From Kitasatospora sp. Root107 (GTDB lineage: Bacteria; Actinomycetota; Actinomycetes; Streptomycetales; Streptomycetaceae): DNA of 46,938 nucleotides. The stretch covers positions 36,993-83,930 of the forward strand of contig NZ_LMCT01000025.1 of NCBI RefSeq assembly GCF_001424875.1. The letters are read 5' to 3'. The notes below the pieces were generated by a model, which did not search any database, was not told where the DNA came from, and saw nothing but the letters and a program-made list of their open reading frames with translations. Below are positions 24,729-32,002 of the stretch, one piece after another; position 1 is the stretch's first letter; each line of letters begins with the position of its first letter. The position numbers were made by a program, and so were the translations under genes.

Positions 24729-25093
24729 GCGTTCTCCTTGTGGTGACGGGCCAGGAACAGGTCCGACATCTCGGTGTCCCACCAGATCCCGTAGTACTCG
24801 AAGTCCTCCGGGTGGTTGTTGACCACCTTGTGCGTGCAGCCGGGCGGGAGTCGGACGATGTCGCCGGCGATGAACTCGTGGTCGGTGCCGTCGACCACCA
24901 GGGTCGAGCGGCCCGCCATCGCGATGAAGATCTCGTACTCGTGGTGCGAGTGCGGGGTGGACTCCCCGCCGCCGCCGATCACGCACCAGGCGGCCTCGAA
25001 GGGGGCGTTGAGCGCGTCCCAGGGCTTCAGGGGGTCGCCGAGGATGCCGTAGGCGGGGGTCAGGTTGGCCCGGTCGAGGCGACGGATCTCCAT
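24725..25093 (-). CDS. stand-alone cupin, N-N bond-forming partner
   Basis: This 122-aa protein is a single cupin domain. Motif 1 is PHSHHEYEIFIAMAG, with candidate metal ligands His48, His50 or His51, and Glu54. Motif 2 is GDIVRLPPGCTHKVVNN, with His88. In hydrazine synthetases the zinc-binding cupin catalyses rearrangement of the aminoacyl ester of N6-hydroxylysine to the hydrazine. The gene overlaps the N-monooxygenase stop by 1 bp (TGATG) and the MetRS-like start by 4 bp. All three steps of N-N bond formation are thus encoded by three consecutive, tightly coupled genes. Confidence 0.88.
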   Translation of the reverse strand: MEIRRLDRANLTPAYGILGDPLKPWDALNAPFEAAWCVIGGGGESTPHSHHEYEIFIAMAGRSTLVVDGTDHEFIAGDIVRLPPGCTHKVVNNHPEDFEYYGIWWDTEMSDLFLARHHKENA

Positions 25094-26373
25094 CACAGGC
25101 TCCGCTCGGCCGCGACGGTGCGACGGTCCAGCAGGTCGGTGGTGATCTCGTGCGAGCGGTGTGCCAGCACGCTCAGCAGCGAGTCGGAGATGCCGTGGGT
25201 GGCCTCGTTGAAGCCCTGCAGGTAGAGCCCGGCGCGGGTGGAGTCGCCGAGGTCGACCCGGTAGCGGCGGTTGACCGCGATGTCCTCGATGCCGACCTGG
25301 CCGGCCAGGTGACGGACCATCGCGGGCATCCGCTGGTCGTAGCCGGTACCGAGCAGCACCAGGTCGCAGCGGATCTGGTCGGTCTTGCCGGTACGGCGGT
25401 CGCGCAGCTCCAGCACCACCTCGCCGTCCTCCTCGCGGGCCTCCAGCACCTCGGTCATCGACCGGACGGCGGAGCGCTGCGAGCCGGAGAGCTTCTGCTC
25501 GTAGAGCATCGAGTAGGTCTCGTCCAGGAACGGGGCGGCCAGTCCGGCGTAGTTGGTCAGCCGGATCTCCTCGAGGATCTGCTTCCGGGCCTCGACCGGG
25601 CTGTCGTGGAACTCGTTCACGAAGGAGGGGAAGAAGAGCTCGTTGACGAACTTGCTGGTCTGGTAGTTCTGCAGACCGATCGAACGGTGGATCAGGGTGG
25701 GCTGGCTGAGCGGCAGGTCCTTGTGCACGGCCATGAACATCTCGGCGGCGCTCTGCGCTGCGCCGATCACCACCACCCGGACCGGCCGGTCGATCGGGTA
25801 CTGGGCGATCCGGGTGCTGTACGCGGTGCTGTGGATGACCCGGTCGGTGGGGAGGTGGGCGAACTCCTTGGGGACGTGGGCGTCCCGGCCGGTGCCGACC
25901 ACCAGGTCCCGGGCGTCCACCGTGTCGCCGTTGGTGAGGGTGACCCGCCACCCGATCACGGTGCCGTCGTCGGCCCGCCGCGGGGCGACGCTCTGGCCCT
26001 TCGCGTTGTAGCGGATGCCCACGTGGTCCAGCGAGTTGGCGACCCACTGCAGGTACTCGGAGAGCTCCCGGCGGAAGGGGTTGAAGGTGCCGAGGTTGAC
26101 GAACTCGTCGAGCCGGCCCTTGGCGTGCAGGAAGGAGAGGAAGGAGAACCGGCTCTGCGGGTTGCGCAGGGTCACCAGGTCCTTGACGAAGGAGACCTGG
26201 CTGCGGGCGAAGGGCAGCAGCAGGTTCCGCTGCCACTTCACGTCCGGGTACTGCTCCAGGATCAGGGTGTTGTTGGCGAGACCGGTGGAGCCGGACTCCT
26301 CGATCGCCACCGCCAGGGCCAGGTTGGACGGGCCGGCACCGATTGCCAGAACCTCGACCTCGTGGTTCGTCAT
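25093..26373 (-). CDS. lysine/ornithine-type flavin N-monooxygenase
   Basis: This 426-aa protein matches the class B N-hydroxylases of siderophore and hydrazine pathways. It has the FAD-binding GAGPSNLALAVA, the NADPH-binding VVVIGAAQSAAEMF, LLGTGYD and the C-terminal ATHGISDSLLSV. The segment KWQRNLLLPFARSQVSFVKDLV is typical of lysine and ornithine N-hydroxylases. Together with the cupin and MetRS-like genes it most likely makes N6-hydroxy-L-lysine as the nitrogen donor. No NIS synthetase or hydroxamate acyltransferase is present, which argues against a siderophore. It is the first gene of the operon. The ATG at 26373 follows GAGGTGG, and a 138-bp leader upstream holds an inverted repeat. 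Confidence 0.92.
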   Translation of the reverse strand: MTNHEVEVLAIGAGPSNLALAVAIEESGSTGLANNTLILEQYPDVKWQRNLLLPFARSQVSFVKDLVTLRNPQSRFSFLSFLHAKGRLDEFVNLGTFNPFRRELSEYLQWVANSLDHVGIRYNAKGQSVAPRRADDGTVIGWRVTLTNGDTVDARDLVVGTGRDAHVPKEFAHLPTDRVIHSTAYSTRIAQYPIDRPVRVVVIGAAQSAAEMFMAVHKDLPLSQPTLIHRSIGLQNYQTSKFVNELFFPSFVNEFHDSPVEARKQILEEIRLTNYAGLAAPFLDETYSMLYEQKLSGSQRSAVRSMTEVLEAREEDGEVVLELRDRRTGKTDQIRCDLVLLGTGYDQRMPAMVRHLAGQVGIEDIAVNRRYRVDLGDSTRAGLYLQGFNEATHGISDSLLSVLAHRSHEITTDLLDRRTVAAERSL

Positions 26374-26390
26374 TGCTATGCCACCTCGCT

Positions 26391-26467
26391 ACTCGTCCTA
26401 CCGCCCCTTCGAGCGAGTAGGTGTTCCGGCCCCGTTCTGGTGTTCGGCGCCGTTCGGTAGGACGAGT
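26391..26467. promoter_or_regulatory. 13-bp inverted repeat in the leader of the hydrazine operon
   Basis: ACTCGTCCTACCG (26391-26403) is repeated exactly, inverted, at 26455-26467. The 51-bp space between them contains further GCGAGT-like pieces. The element lies between the regulator terminator and the start of the N-monooxygenase gene, so it is in the promoter/leader of the operon. It could be a pair of regulator half-sites or a leader RNA stem. I see no clear -35/-10 pair. Confidence 0.6.
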
Positions 26468-26485
26468 CAAGCGAGTGCGGCTGTT

Positions 26486-26515
26486 GATCGGCAGCCTTGT
26501 CCGGCAAGGCCGATC
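26486..26515 (-). terminator. hairpin terminator after the regulator gene
   Basis: GATCGGC (26486-26492) pairs with GCCGATC (26509-26515), and an inner CTTG/CAAG extension adds to the stem. It overlaps the stop codon of the regulator gene and would end its transcript before the operon promoter region. Confidence 0.55.
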
Positions 26516-27983
26516 AAGCAGCGCCGGCGGTGAGTTGGTCGGCCGGACCGGACAACTGCCCGGCGGTGGGCTCCGGCCGCATCCTCGGGAAGGGCAGTTC
26601 CCGACGAGGCTGCAGGTTGTGGGCCGGATCGCGGTCCGAGACGAAGGCCCGGACCAGCGGGTCGACCCGGTACGTGCCCTGCCGTTCACCGGCTCCGAGC
26701 ATCCCCGCATCGACCAACTCGTCGATCAATTCGTCCGCTCCGGCCGGGATTGATTCCTCGGCACGCAGCTCGGAATCGGCCCGCTTCGCCAGCAGATCGA
26801 GCAACTCGGCCGCCCGATCGCCCAGTTGGACATGGGCGGAGTTGAGTGACTCACGCATCGACAGGTCACCGACGCTCAGCCAGTCCAGCAGGGTCTCCGG
26901 GCAGTCCAGCCGGCTCGCCGCCCAGCGCAGCGAGATGTCAGGACGGGCGGCCAGCTTGCGGGTGGCGATGTCCAGCGCCAGCGGCAGATCGCCGCAGAGC
27001 TCGGCCAGCCGGTCCGCCCCGGCCGGGTCGGCCTGGGCCCGTTCGGGCAGCGCCCGGGCGATCAGCTCGACCGAGTCGGCCCGGGGCAGCGGCTCCAGCC
27101 TGATCCGCCGGACGTCGCGCAGGCCGAGCAGCGGGGTACGGCTCACCACGATGGTGGTGCTGGTCCCGCTGTCCGCCAGCAACGGCCTGATCTGCCGCTC
27201 GCAGTGCACGTTCTCCAGCAGCACCAGCACGCTGCGCCGGGCCAGCAGCGAGCGGAACAGCCCGGCCTGCTGGTCCGGTGCGGCCGGTATTCGCTCCGGC
27301 GGCACCCCGAGCGCGGACAGGAAGCCGCCGACCAGCTCCGACAGGTTGAAGGTGGCCTTGGTCAACGGGCCCAGGTCCGCGTAGAGCTGACCGTCCACCA
27401 GCCGGTCGGCCAGGTCGTACGCGTGCCGCAGCGCCAGCTCGCTCTTGCCGACCCCGACCCGCCCGCTGATCAGCACCGGGCTGCCGCCGGGCCCGCCGAG
27501 CCGGGCGAGCTCGGCCGCCCGGCCGACGAACCCCTGCGGGCGCAGCGGCAGTTGGGCCGGCCTCGGCATACCGGCTGCGGGCACTCCTGCCCCCGGCACC
27601 CGCTGCTCCGGCACCGACACCAGTGCCGACGCCGACGCCGGCGCCGGCGCCGACGGGCGCTGTTCGGCGGCCGGCTCGGTGAAGGACACCGCCGCACGCG
27701 GCCCGACCATCGGCACACCACCTCCCGCGGCGGCCACCATCCAGCGCCGCCGCCACTCCTCCCGATCGCCCCGGCAGGCCTCCACGTACCCCAACGCCAC
27801 CTGCAGGGTGGGCAGTCGGTGTCCGTTGGCGGCGCTGGACAGCACCGAGGCGGAGTACATCGCGGTCCTGGCCATGTCCCGATAGGTCGGGTTGCCAGCC
27901 TTGGCACGCAGTCGACGGAGCCCGCTCGCGAACTCCGCGACCGCGCCGCCCGTCTCGTCCACCGGCTTCTCCGGCCTCCCCAT
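26514..27983 (-). CDS. HTH/NB-ARC-type transcriptional regulator
   Basis: The product has 489 aa. The N-terminal 80 residues form an XRE-like helix-turn-helix region (FASGLRRLRAKAGNPTYRDM, SVLSSAANGHRLPTLQVALG). An Ala/Pro-rich linker follows, then a P-loop NTPase of the NB-ARC/STAND type with GRVGVGKSELALRHAYDLAD and VLVLLENVH (Walker B-like), VVSRTPLLGL and DLPLALDIATRKL. There is no TPR tail of the SARP/AfsR kind. It is the only regulator beside the metabolite operon and is probably its pathway-specific switch. I prefer the ATG at 27983, with AAAAGGGG 9 bp upstream. An ATG at 27992 would directly abut that site. A palindrome at 28009-28029 sits just upstream and may mediate autoregulation. 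Confidence 0.85.
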   Translation of the reverse strand: MGRPEKPVDETGGAVAEFASGLRRLRAKAGNPTYRDMARTAMYSASVLSSAANGHRLPTLQVALGYVEACRGDREEWRRRWMVAAAGGGVPMVGPRAAVSFTEPAAEQRPSAPAPASASALVSVPEQRVPGAGVPAAGMPRPAQLPLRPQGFVGRAAELARLGGPGGSPVLISGRVGVGKSELALRHAYDLADRLVDGQLYADLGPLTKATFNLSELVGGFLSALGVPPERIPAAPDQQAGLFRSLLARRSVLVLLENVHCERQIRPLLADSGTSTTIVVSRTPLLGLRDVRRIRLEPLPRADSVELIARALPERAQADPAGADRLAELCGDLPLALDIATRKLAARPDISLRWAASRLDCPETLLDWLSVGDLSMRESLNSAHVQLGDRAAELLDLLAKRADSELRAEESIPAGADELIDELVDAGMLGAGERQGTYRVDPLVRAFVSDRDPAHNLQPRRELPFPRMRPEPTAGQLSGPADQLTAGAA

Positions 27984-28008
27984 GTTCTTCATCCCCTTTT
28001 GCTCACTC

Positions 28009-28029
28009 GCACACAGACGGCCTGTGTGC
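28009..28029. promoter_or_regulatory. palindromic operator candidate upstream of the regulator
   Basis: GCACACAG and CTGTGTGC form a perfect 8-bp inverted repeat with a 5-bp spacer, 25 bp upstream of the regulator start. Its size and symmetry fit a dimeric HTH protein, so autoregulation is likely. I did not see the same palindrome before the operon. Confidence 0.55.
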
Positions 28030-28040
28030 CGACGGAAATG

Positions 28041-28140
28041 CCCGGGGGAATGGGCGGCCGGTGTCTCCGGCCGGTCCACTCCCCCGGGTGTTACCTACGG
28101 AAAAGCACGGCGGGCCTTGGTGGCCGGTGTCTCCGGCCGC
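28041..28140 (-). terminator. two hairpins with a repeated core after the MFS gene
   Basis: Two hairpins lie between the MFS stop (28168) and the regulator. The one at 28119-28136 has the core GGCCGGTGTCTCCGGCC. The one at 28041-28088 has the same core inside longer arms (CCCGGGGGA on the left, TCCCCCGGG on the right). The flanking bases of the cores are also alike (about 30 bp in direct repeat). They probably terminate MFS transcription and shield the regulator promoter. Confidence 0.6.
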
Positions 28141-28167
28141 TCAACTCCTCCGTGCGTCGTGACTTCG

Positions 28168-29403
28168 TCAGACCGCGGGGTTTCCCCGCATGCCCACCCG
28201 GGCGCAGAGCGCGGCGATCAGGCCGAGCACCCCGCAGACCGCCCAGATCCCGTTCCCCAGCGTGCTCCAGGCGAAGACGCCCAGCGTGGGGCCGAGCGCC
28301 AGGCCGAGCCCGAAGGTGGCCTGGTGGGCGGCGATGTAACGGGTCTTCACCGCTGCGGGATAGGTGGCGGGGTGCGCGAACATGGTCGGTCCGCTGGTCA
28401 TCACCCCGAACACGAACAGCACCGTGCAGGCGACGATCGTCACGCTGGAGCCGAACGGCAGGCCGTAGCCCGCCACCCCGAGACCCATCAGGGCGGTGCC
28501 GCCGGCCCCGGCGACGTACGGCTTCCAGCCCTTCACATAGCTGGTGATCTTCAGTTCGCAGAGGATCAGGATGACCGAGGAGGCCGTCAGCACCCCGCTG
28601 TACAGCGCGGCCGGGTGCCCCTCCTCGGTGATCTTCAGCGGCAGCGCCACCGTGTACTGGACGTAGATCAGCGAACCGAGCAGCACCGAGGCCAGAAAGG
28701 CCAGGTACCGCCCGTCCCGGAACAGCACGGCGTAGGCGCCGCGCCGCGACCCGGGCTCGTCCGTGGTCTTCTCCTCCTGCGGCGCGGCCACCTTGGGCAG
28801 CAGCGTCAGCGCGAGCAGCGCGTAGCCGAGCGCGGTGGCCGCGTCCAGGTAGAACAACAGGTCCCAGTCGACCAGGATCAGCCCGGCCGCGATCAGCGGG
28901 CTGAGCGCGGCGCCGCCGTTCATCGCTATCCGCATCATCGAGAAGCCCATCACCCGGTGCTCGTCCGGGATCAGGTCGCTGAGCAGCACCGCGGCGGCCG
29001 GCCGGTACGACTGGGTGGCCAGGCCCGCCAGGGCGATCGCCGCCAGCAGCAGCGCGAACCGGCCGGGCCCGGCCAGGGTCGGGACCAGCGCCAGGATCAC
29101 CGCCGACGTGGACATCGCGCCGACGATGGTCGCCCTGGGCCCGAACCGCTGGGTCAGCTCACCCCCCAGGACGGTGCCGAGCACCGCACCCACGCTGTAC
29201 GCGGTGAGGGCGAAACCCGCCTGGCCGACGGACAGTTCACGGGCCGTCAGGTAGAGCACCAGAAAGGTCTGGACGAACGCGCCCATCTGGTTGACGAGCA
29301 CGCCCCCGAGCAGGTACCTGACCTCGGCGGGTGTCTCCCGCAGGGTGGCCAGGACACCCTGCGGGGCGTCCGTTCTCTTGGCGGTGCTGGTGGTAGTGGT
29401 CAT
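28168..29403 (-). CDS. MFS transporter, probable product exporter
   Basis: This 411-aa major facilitator has about 12 transmembrane segments. The loop 2-3 region reads GGELTQRFGPR, close to the MFS signature GxLaDRxGrr. A charged cytoplasmic loop lies near the middle (PQEEKTTDEPGSRRG). The N-terminal half resembles drug-efflux carriers of the MdtH/arabinose-efflux type. It lies directly upstream of the cluster regulator and on the same strand, so export of the operon product or self-resistance is the most likely role. The ATG at 29403 follows GAGGACTG. Confidence 0.85.
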   Translation of the reverse strand: MTTTTSTAKRTDAPQGVLATLRETPAEVRYLLGGVLVNQMGAFVQTFLVLYLTARELSVGQAGFALTAYSVGAVLGTVLGGELTQRFGPRATIVGAMSTSAVILALVPTLAGPGRFALLLAAIALAGLATQSYRPAAAVLLSDLIPDEHRVMGFSMMRIAMNGGAALSPLIAAGLILVDWDLLFYLDAATALGYALLALTLLPKVAAPQEEKTTDEPGSRRGAYAVLFRDGRYLAFLASVLLGSLIYVQYTVALPLKITEEGHPAALYSGVLTASSVILILCELKITSYVKGWKPYVAGAGGTALMGLGVAGYGLPFGSSVTIVACTVLFVFGVMTSGPTMFAHPATYPAAVKTRYIAAHQATFGLGLALGPTLGVFAWSTLGNGIWAVCGVLGLIAALCARVGMRGNPAV

Positions 29404-29440
29404 CAGTCCTCGATCCCGGTTGGCTGTGCACGGTTCGGAA

Positions 29441-29471
29441 AGGTCCGGGCACCGAGGTGCTGCCCGGACCT
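29441..29471 (-). terminator. hairpin terminator after the PEP-mutase-like gene
   Basis: AGGTCCGGGCA (29441-29451) and its exact complement (29461-29471) form an 11-bp stem with a 9-nt loop. It lies 60 bp after the stop of the upstream minus-strand gene and before the MFS start. Confidence 0.65.
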
Positions 29472-29531
29472 CACCGCCCGTACGTTCCAGCTGAGGTGGG
29501 ACTCGGCCGACTGTGCGGCCCGTTCAACCGC

Positions 29532-30359
29532 TCAGCGGTTGAAGCTGCTGTTCACCGCGCCGAAGTCCAGCGCGCCGGCCAGCTCGTCGTACGTGCCCTT
29601 GCCGAGCAGCTCGGCGGCGGCCCGCTGGGCCAGCGTGTAGGCGGCCTGCGCGACGGCGGTGCCGACGCTCACCCGGCGCACCCCGGCGGCCTCGAACTCG
29701 GCCACCGTCGGCGCACCCGGACCGGCCATCACGTTCACCGGCAGCGGCTGGCCCTGCACCAGCTCCGCGATCACCGCGAGGTCGAGCAGGCCCGGCACGA
29801 ACAGGCTGTCCGCCCCGGCCTCGGCATAGACGGCCGCGCGGGCCAGCACGTCGGCCTGGCGGCCCTCCGGCTCGCCGATCCCGAACAGGAACACGTCGGT
29901 ACGCAGGTTGATCACCAACTCCGGCAGACCGGCCTGCTCGGCCGCCTGCCGGGCCGCGCGGATCCGGGCCGCCTGCTCCTCGGCGGTGAACAGCGAGTAG
30001 TCCGGCTTGGAGTCCTCGAGGTTCACCCCGACCACTCCGGCGCCGATCACCGCGGTGATGGTGGCCGCCACGTCCTCGGGCGCGGGCCCGTACCCGGCCT
30101 CGATGTCGGCGGTCACCGGCAGCTCGACCGCGTCGACGATCCGAGCGACCGCCGCCACCATCTCGTCCCGGCTGAGCGCCTGCTGGTCCGGCCGGCCGGC
30201 CGACCAGGACACCCCGCCGCTGGTGGTGGCGATCGCCTTGGCACCGGCCTGGCCGATGAGCGCCGCGCTCCCGGCGTCCCAGGCGTTCGGCAGCACCAGG
30301 ACACCGTCCTTGTGCAGCTCGCGGAGGAGGACGGCCTTGGCCTGCTGACTGTTCGTCAT
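29532..30359 (-). CDS. isocitrate lyase/PEP mutase superfamily protein
   Basis: The product has 275 aa with the TIM-barrel of the PEP mutase/isocitrate lyase superfamily. Visible parts are LVLPNAWDAGSAALIGQAG, TADIEAGYG, GVNLEDSKPDYSLF (the ED pair is a metal ligand) and INLRTDVFLFG. It lacks the KKCGH motif of isocitrate lyases and the EDKxxxxxNS motif of true PEP mutase, so it makes neither activity likely. Actinobacteria carry many such paralogues of unknown function. Some members cleave or decarboxylate small 2-oxo acids. Perfect hairpins bound it on both sides (30514-30578 and 29441-29471), so it is probably transcribed alone. Confidence 0.85.
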   Translation of the reverse strand: MTNSQQAKAVLLRELHKDGVLVLPNAWDAGSAALIGQAGAKAIATTSGGVSWSAGRPDQQALSRDEMVAAVARIVDAVELPVTADIEAGYGPAPEDVAATITAVIGAGVVGVNLEDSKPDYSLFTAEEQAARIRAARQAAEQAGLPELVINLRTDVFLFGIGEPEGRQADVLARAAVYAEAGADSLFVPGLLDLAVIAELVQGQPLPVNVMAGPGAPTVAEFEAAGVRRVSVGTAVAQAAYTLAQRAAAELLGKGTYDELAGALDFGAVNSSFNR

Positions 30360-30513
30360 GACGCACCTTTCAGTAAGGGGGTTTTACCGGAATACTCCCT
30401 ATTCGATCGAAGCACCGTCAACGGAACCGAACGGACTCCATCACGTCATCCACCAGCGACGTTCACCCCCTGACACTTCGTCAGACCGGGCTCGGGGACG
30501 GGCGCACACGACG

Positions 30514-30578
30514 GTCGCCAACGCCGAAGCGGCGTCTCCGGTGATGTGATCCGGAGACGCCGCTTCGGCGTTGGCGAC
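30514..30578. terminator. 28-bp perfect stem hairpin
   Basis: Bases 30514-30541 are the exact reverse complement of 30551-30578, with a 9-nt loop (TGATGTGAT). The hairpin lies 26 bp after the stop of the minus-strand MFS gene at 30604 and upstream of the PEP-mutase-like gene. The stem is very long and perfect and has no T-run. A terminator is the simplest reading. Confidence 0.75.
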
Positions 30579-30603
30579 GGGTGGTGCGGACGAGATGACG
30601 TGC

Positions 30604-31995
30604 TCAGCTGCGTGCTTCCTCCGGCACGAGCTCCACGGCGGCCGGAGCCTCCGGGGCACTCTCGACGGGGGCCCGCTTGATCCGCATCGACAGCAGCGCC
30701 GCGCCGACGCTGAGGACACCGGCGACGTACCAGGCCGGCGCGTAGTCACCGAAGCTGTCGCGGGTGACACCGGCCGCCGTGGCGGCGAACGCGGCACCCA
30801 GCTGGTGACAGGCGAAGACCCAGCCGAACACGATCCCGGCCGACATCCCGAAGTGCTCCCGGCAGAGCGCCACGGTCGGCGGCACGGTGGCGATGAAGTC
30901 CATGCCGTAGAAGATCACGAAGATCACCATGGGCCCGCTGATCTCCTCGCTGAACAGCGAGGGCAGCACCAGCAGCGACAGGCCGCGCAGCACGTAGTAG
31001 ACGGCCAGCAGGATGCGCGAGTCGACCCGGTCGGAGAGCCAGCCGGAGAGGATGGTGCCGATCAGGTCGAAGATGCCGATCATGGCGAGCAGGCCGGCCG
31101 CGGTCACGGTCGGCATGCCGTGGTCGTGGGCGGCGGGGATGAAGTGGGTCGCGACCAGTCCGTTGGTGGTGGCGCCGCAGATCGCGAAGCCGACCGCGAG
31201 CAGCCAGAACGTCCGGGTCTTCGCGGCCTGCCTCAGCCCGTCGACGGCGAGCCTGGCGGCGCTGCCCGTGGGTGCCGCCGGCGGCACGATCTCGTCCCCG
31301 CCGTACGGCGGGATCCCCAGGTCGGCGGGGTGCTCGCGGAAGAACAGCAGGATCAGCGGCACCGTGGCGAGTGCCACCAGCGACACCACGATCGCGGCCG
31401 TCCGCCAGCCGCCCGAGGTCTCGGTCAGCGAGGCCACCAGCGGCAGGAAGATCAGCGAACCGGTCGCACCGCCGGCCGACAGGATGCCGGTGACCAGCCC
31501 CTGGCGCTTGACGAACCAGCGAGTGCCGATGGTCGCCACGAAACCGAGCGAGATGGATCCGGCGCCCAGGCCCACCAGCACGCCCCAGAGCAGCACCAGC
31601 TGCCACGCCGAGGTCATGAACACGGTCAGACCGCTGCCCAGCGCGATCAGGGTCATCGCACCGGCCGTCACCTTGCGGACGCCGAAGCGCTCCATCAGGG
31701 CCGCGGCGAACGGCGCGGTGACGCCGTACAGCGCGAGGTTGACCGACATGGCCAGTCCGATGGTGCCGGACGACCAACCGAACTCTTGTTTGAGCGGCTC
31801 CACCAGTGCACCCGGGGTGGCCCGGAAGCCCGCCGCGCCGACCAGCGCGACGAAACCGATGGCCGCAATCATCCATGGCCAGATCTGCTTGTTTCGAATC
31901 ACCTGGCCAGAGTGCTCGCCCCGGTCGGGTTCCGGATAGCGCTGGTCCTCAACTCTGTCAGGTTCGGGCCATGGCCCGGCGGTGCGTGATCCCAT
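30604..31995 (-). CDS. MFS transporter, monocarboxylate/oxalate-formate type
   Basis: This 463-aa major facilitator has about 12 transmembrane segments and soluble tails at both ends. The first helix follows NKQIWPWMIAAIGFVALVGA. Helix 2 begins after FGWSSGTIGLAMSVNLALYG, and ERFGVRKV is the loop 2-3 signature. The order and loops resemble the monocarboxylate/oxalate-formate antiporter group (OFA/MCT-like). The likely substrate is a small organic acid. I chose the ATG at 31995, 8 bp after the CopC-CopD stop. A TTG at 32013 would add six residues and overlap that gene. The two genes are probably co-transcribed. Confidence 0.82.
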   Translation of the reverse strand: MGSRTAGPWPEPDRVEDQRYPEPDRGEHSGQVIRNKQIWPWMIAAIGFVALVGAAGFRATPGALVEPLKQEFGWSSGTIGLAMSVNLALYGVTAPFAAALMERFGVRKVTAGAMTLIALGSGLTVFMTSAWQLVLLWGVLVGLGAGSISLGFVATIGTRWFVKRQGLVTGILSAGGATGSLIFLPLVASLTETSGGWRTAAIVVSLVALATVPLILLFFREHPADLGIPPYGGDEIVPPAAPTGSAARLAVDGLRQAAKTRTFWLLAVGFAICGATTNGLVATHFIPAAHDHGMPTVTAAGLLAMIGIFDLIGTILSGWLSDRVDSRILLAVYYVLRGLSLLVLPSLFSEEISGPMVIFVIFYGMDFIATVPPTVALCREHFGMSAGIVFGWVFACHQLGAAFAATAAGVTRDSFGDYAPAWYVAGVLSVGAALLSMRIKRAPVESAPEAPAAVELVPEEARS

Positions 31996-32002
31996 GCTTC
32001 GC

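Noticed and set aside
25093..26373. Hydroxamate siderophore cluster based on the N-hydroxylase
   Set aside because: There is no NIS synthetase, NRPS, acyltransferase or siderophore transporter; the adjacent cupin and MetRS-like genes give a better explanation.
24725..26710. 661-aa frame covering cupin and the N-monooxygenase region
   Set aside because: Only its last 122 residues (cupin) are real; the rest is out of frame with the N-monooxygenase.
29532..30359. PEP mutase indicating a phosphonate product
   Set aside because: The EDKxxxxxNS motif is absent and no phosphonopyruvate decarboxylase is nearby; hairpins isolate the gene from the cluster.
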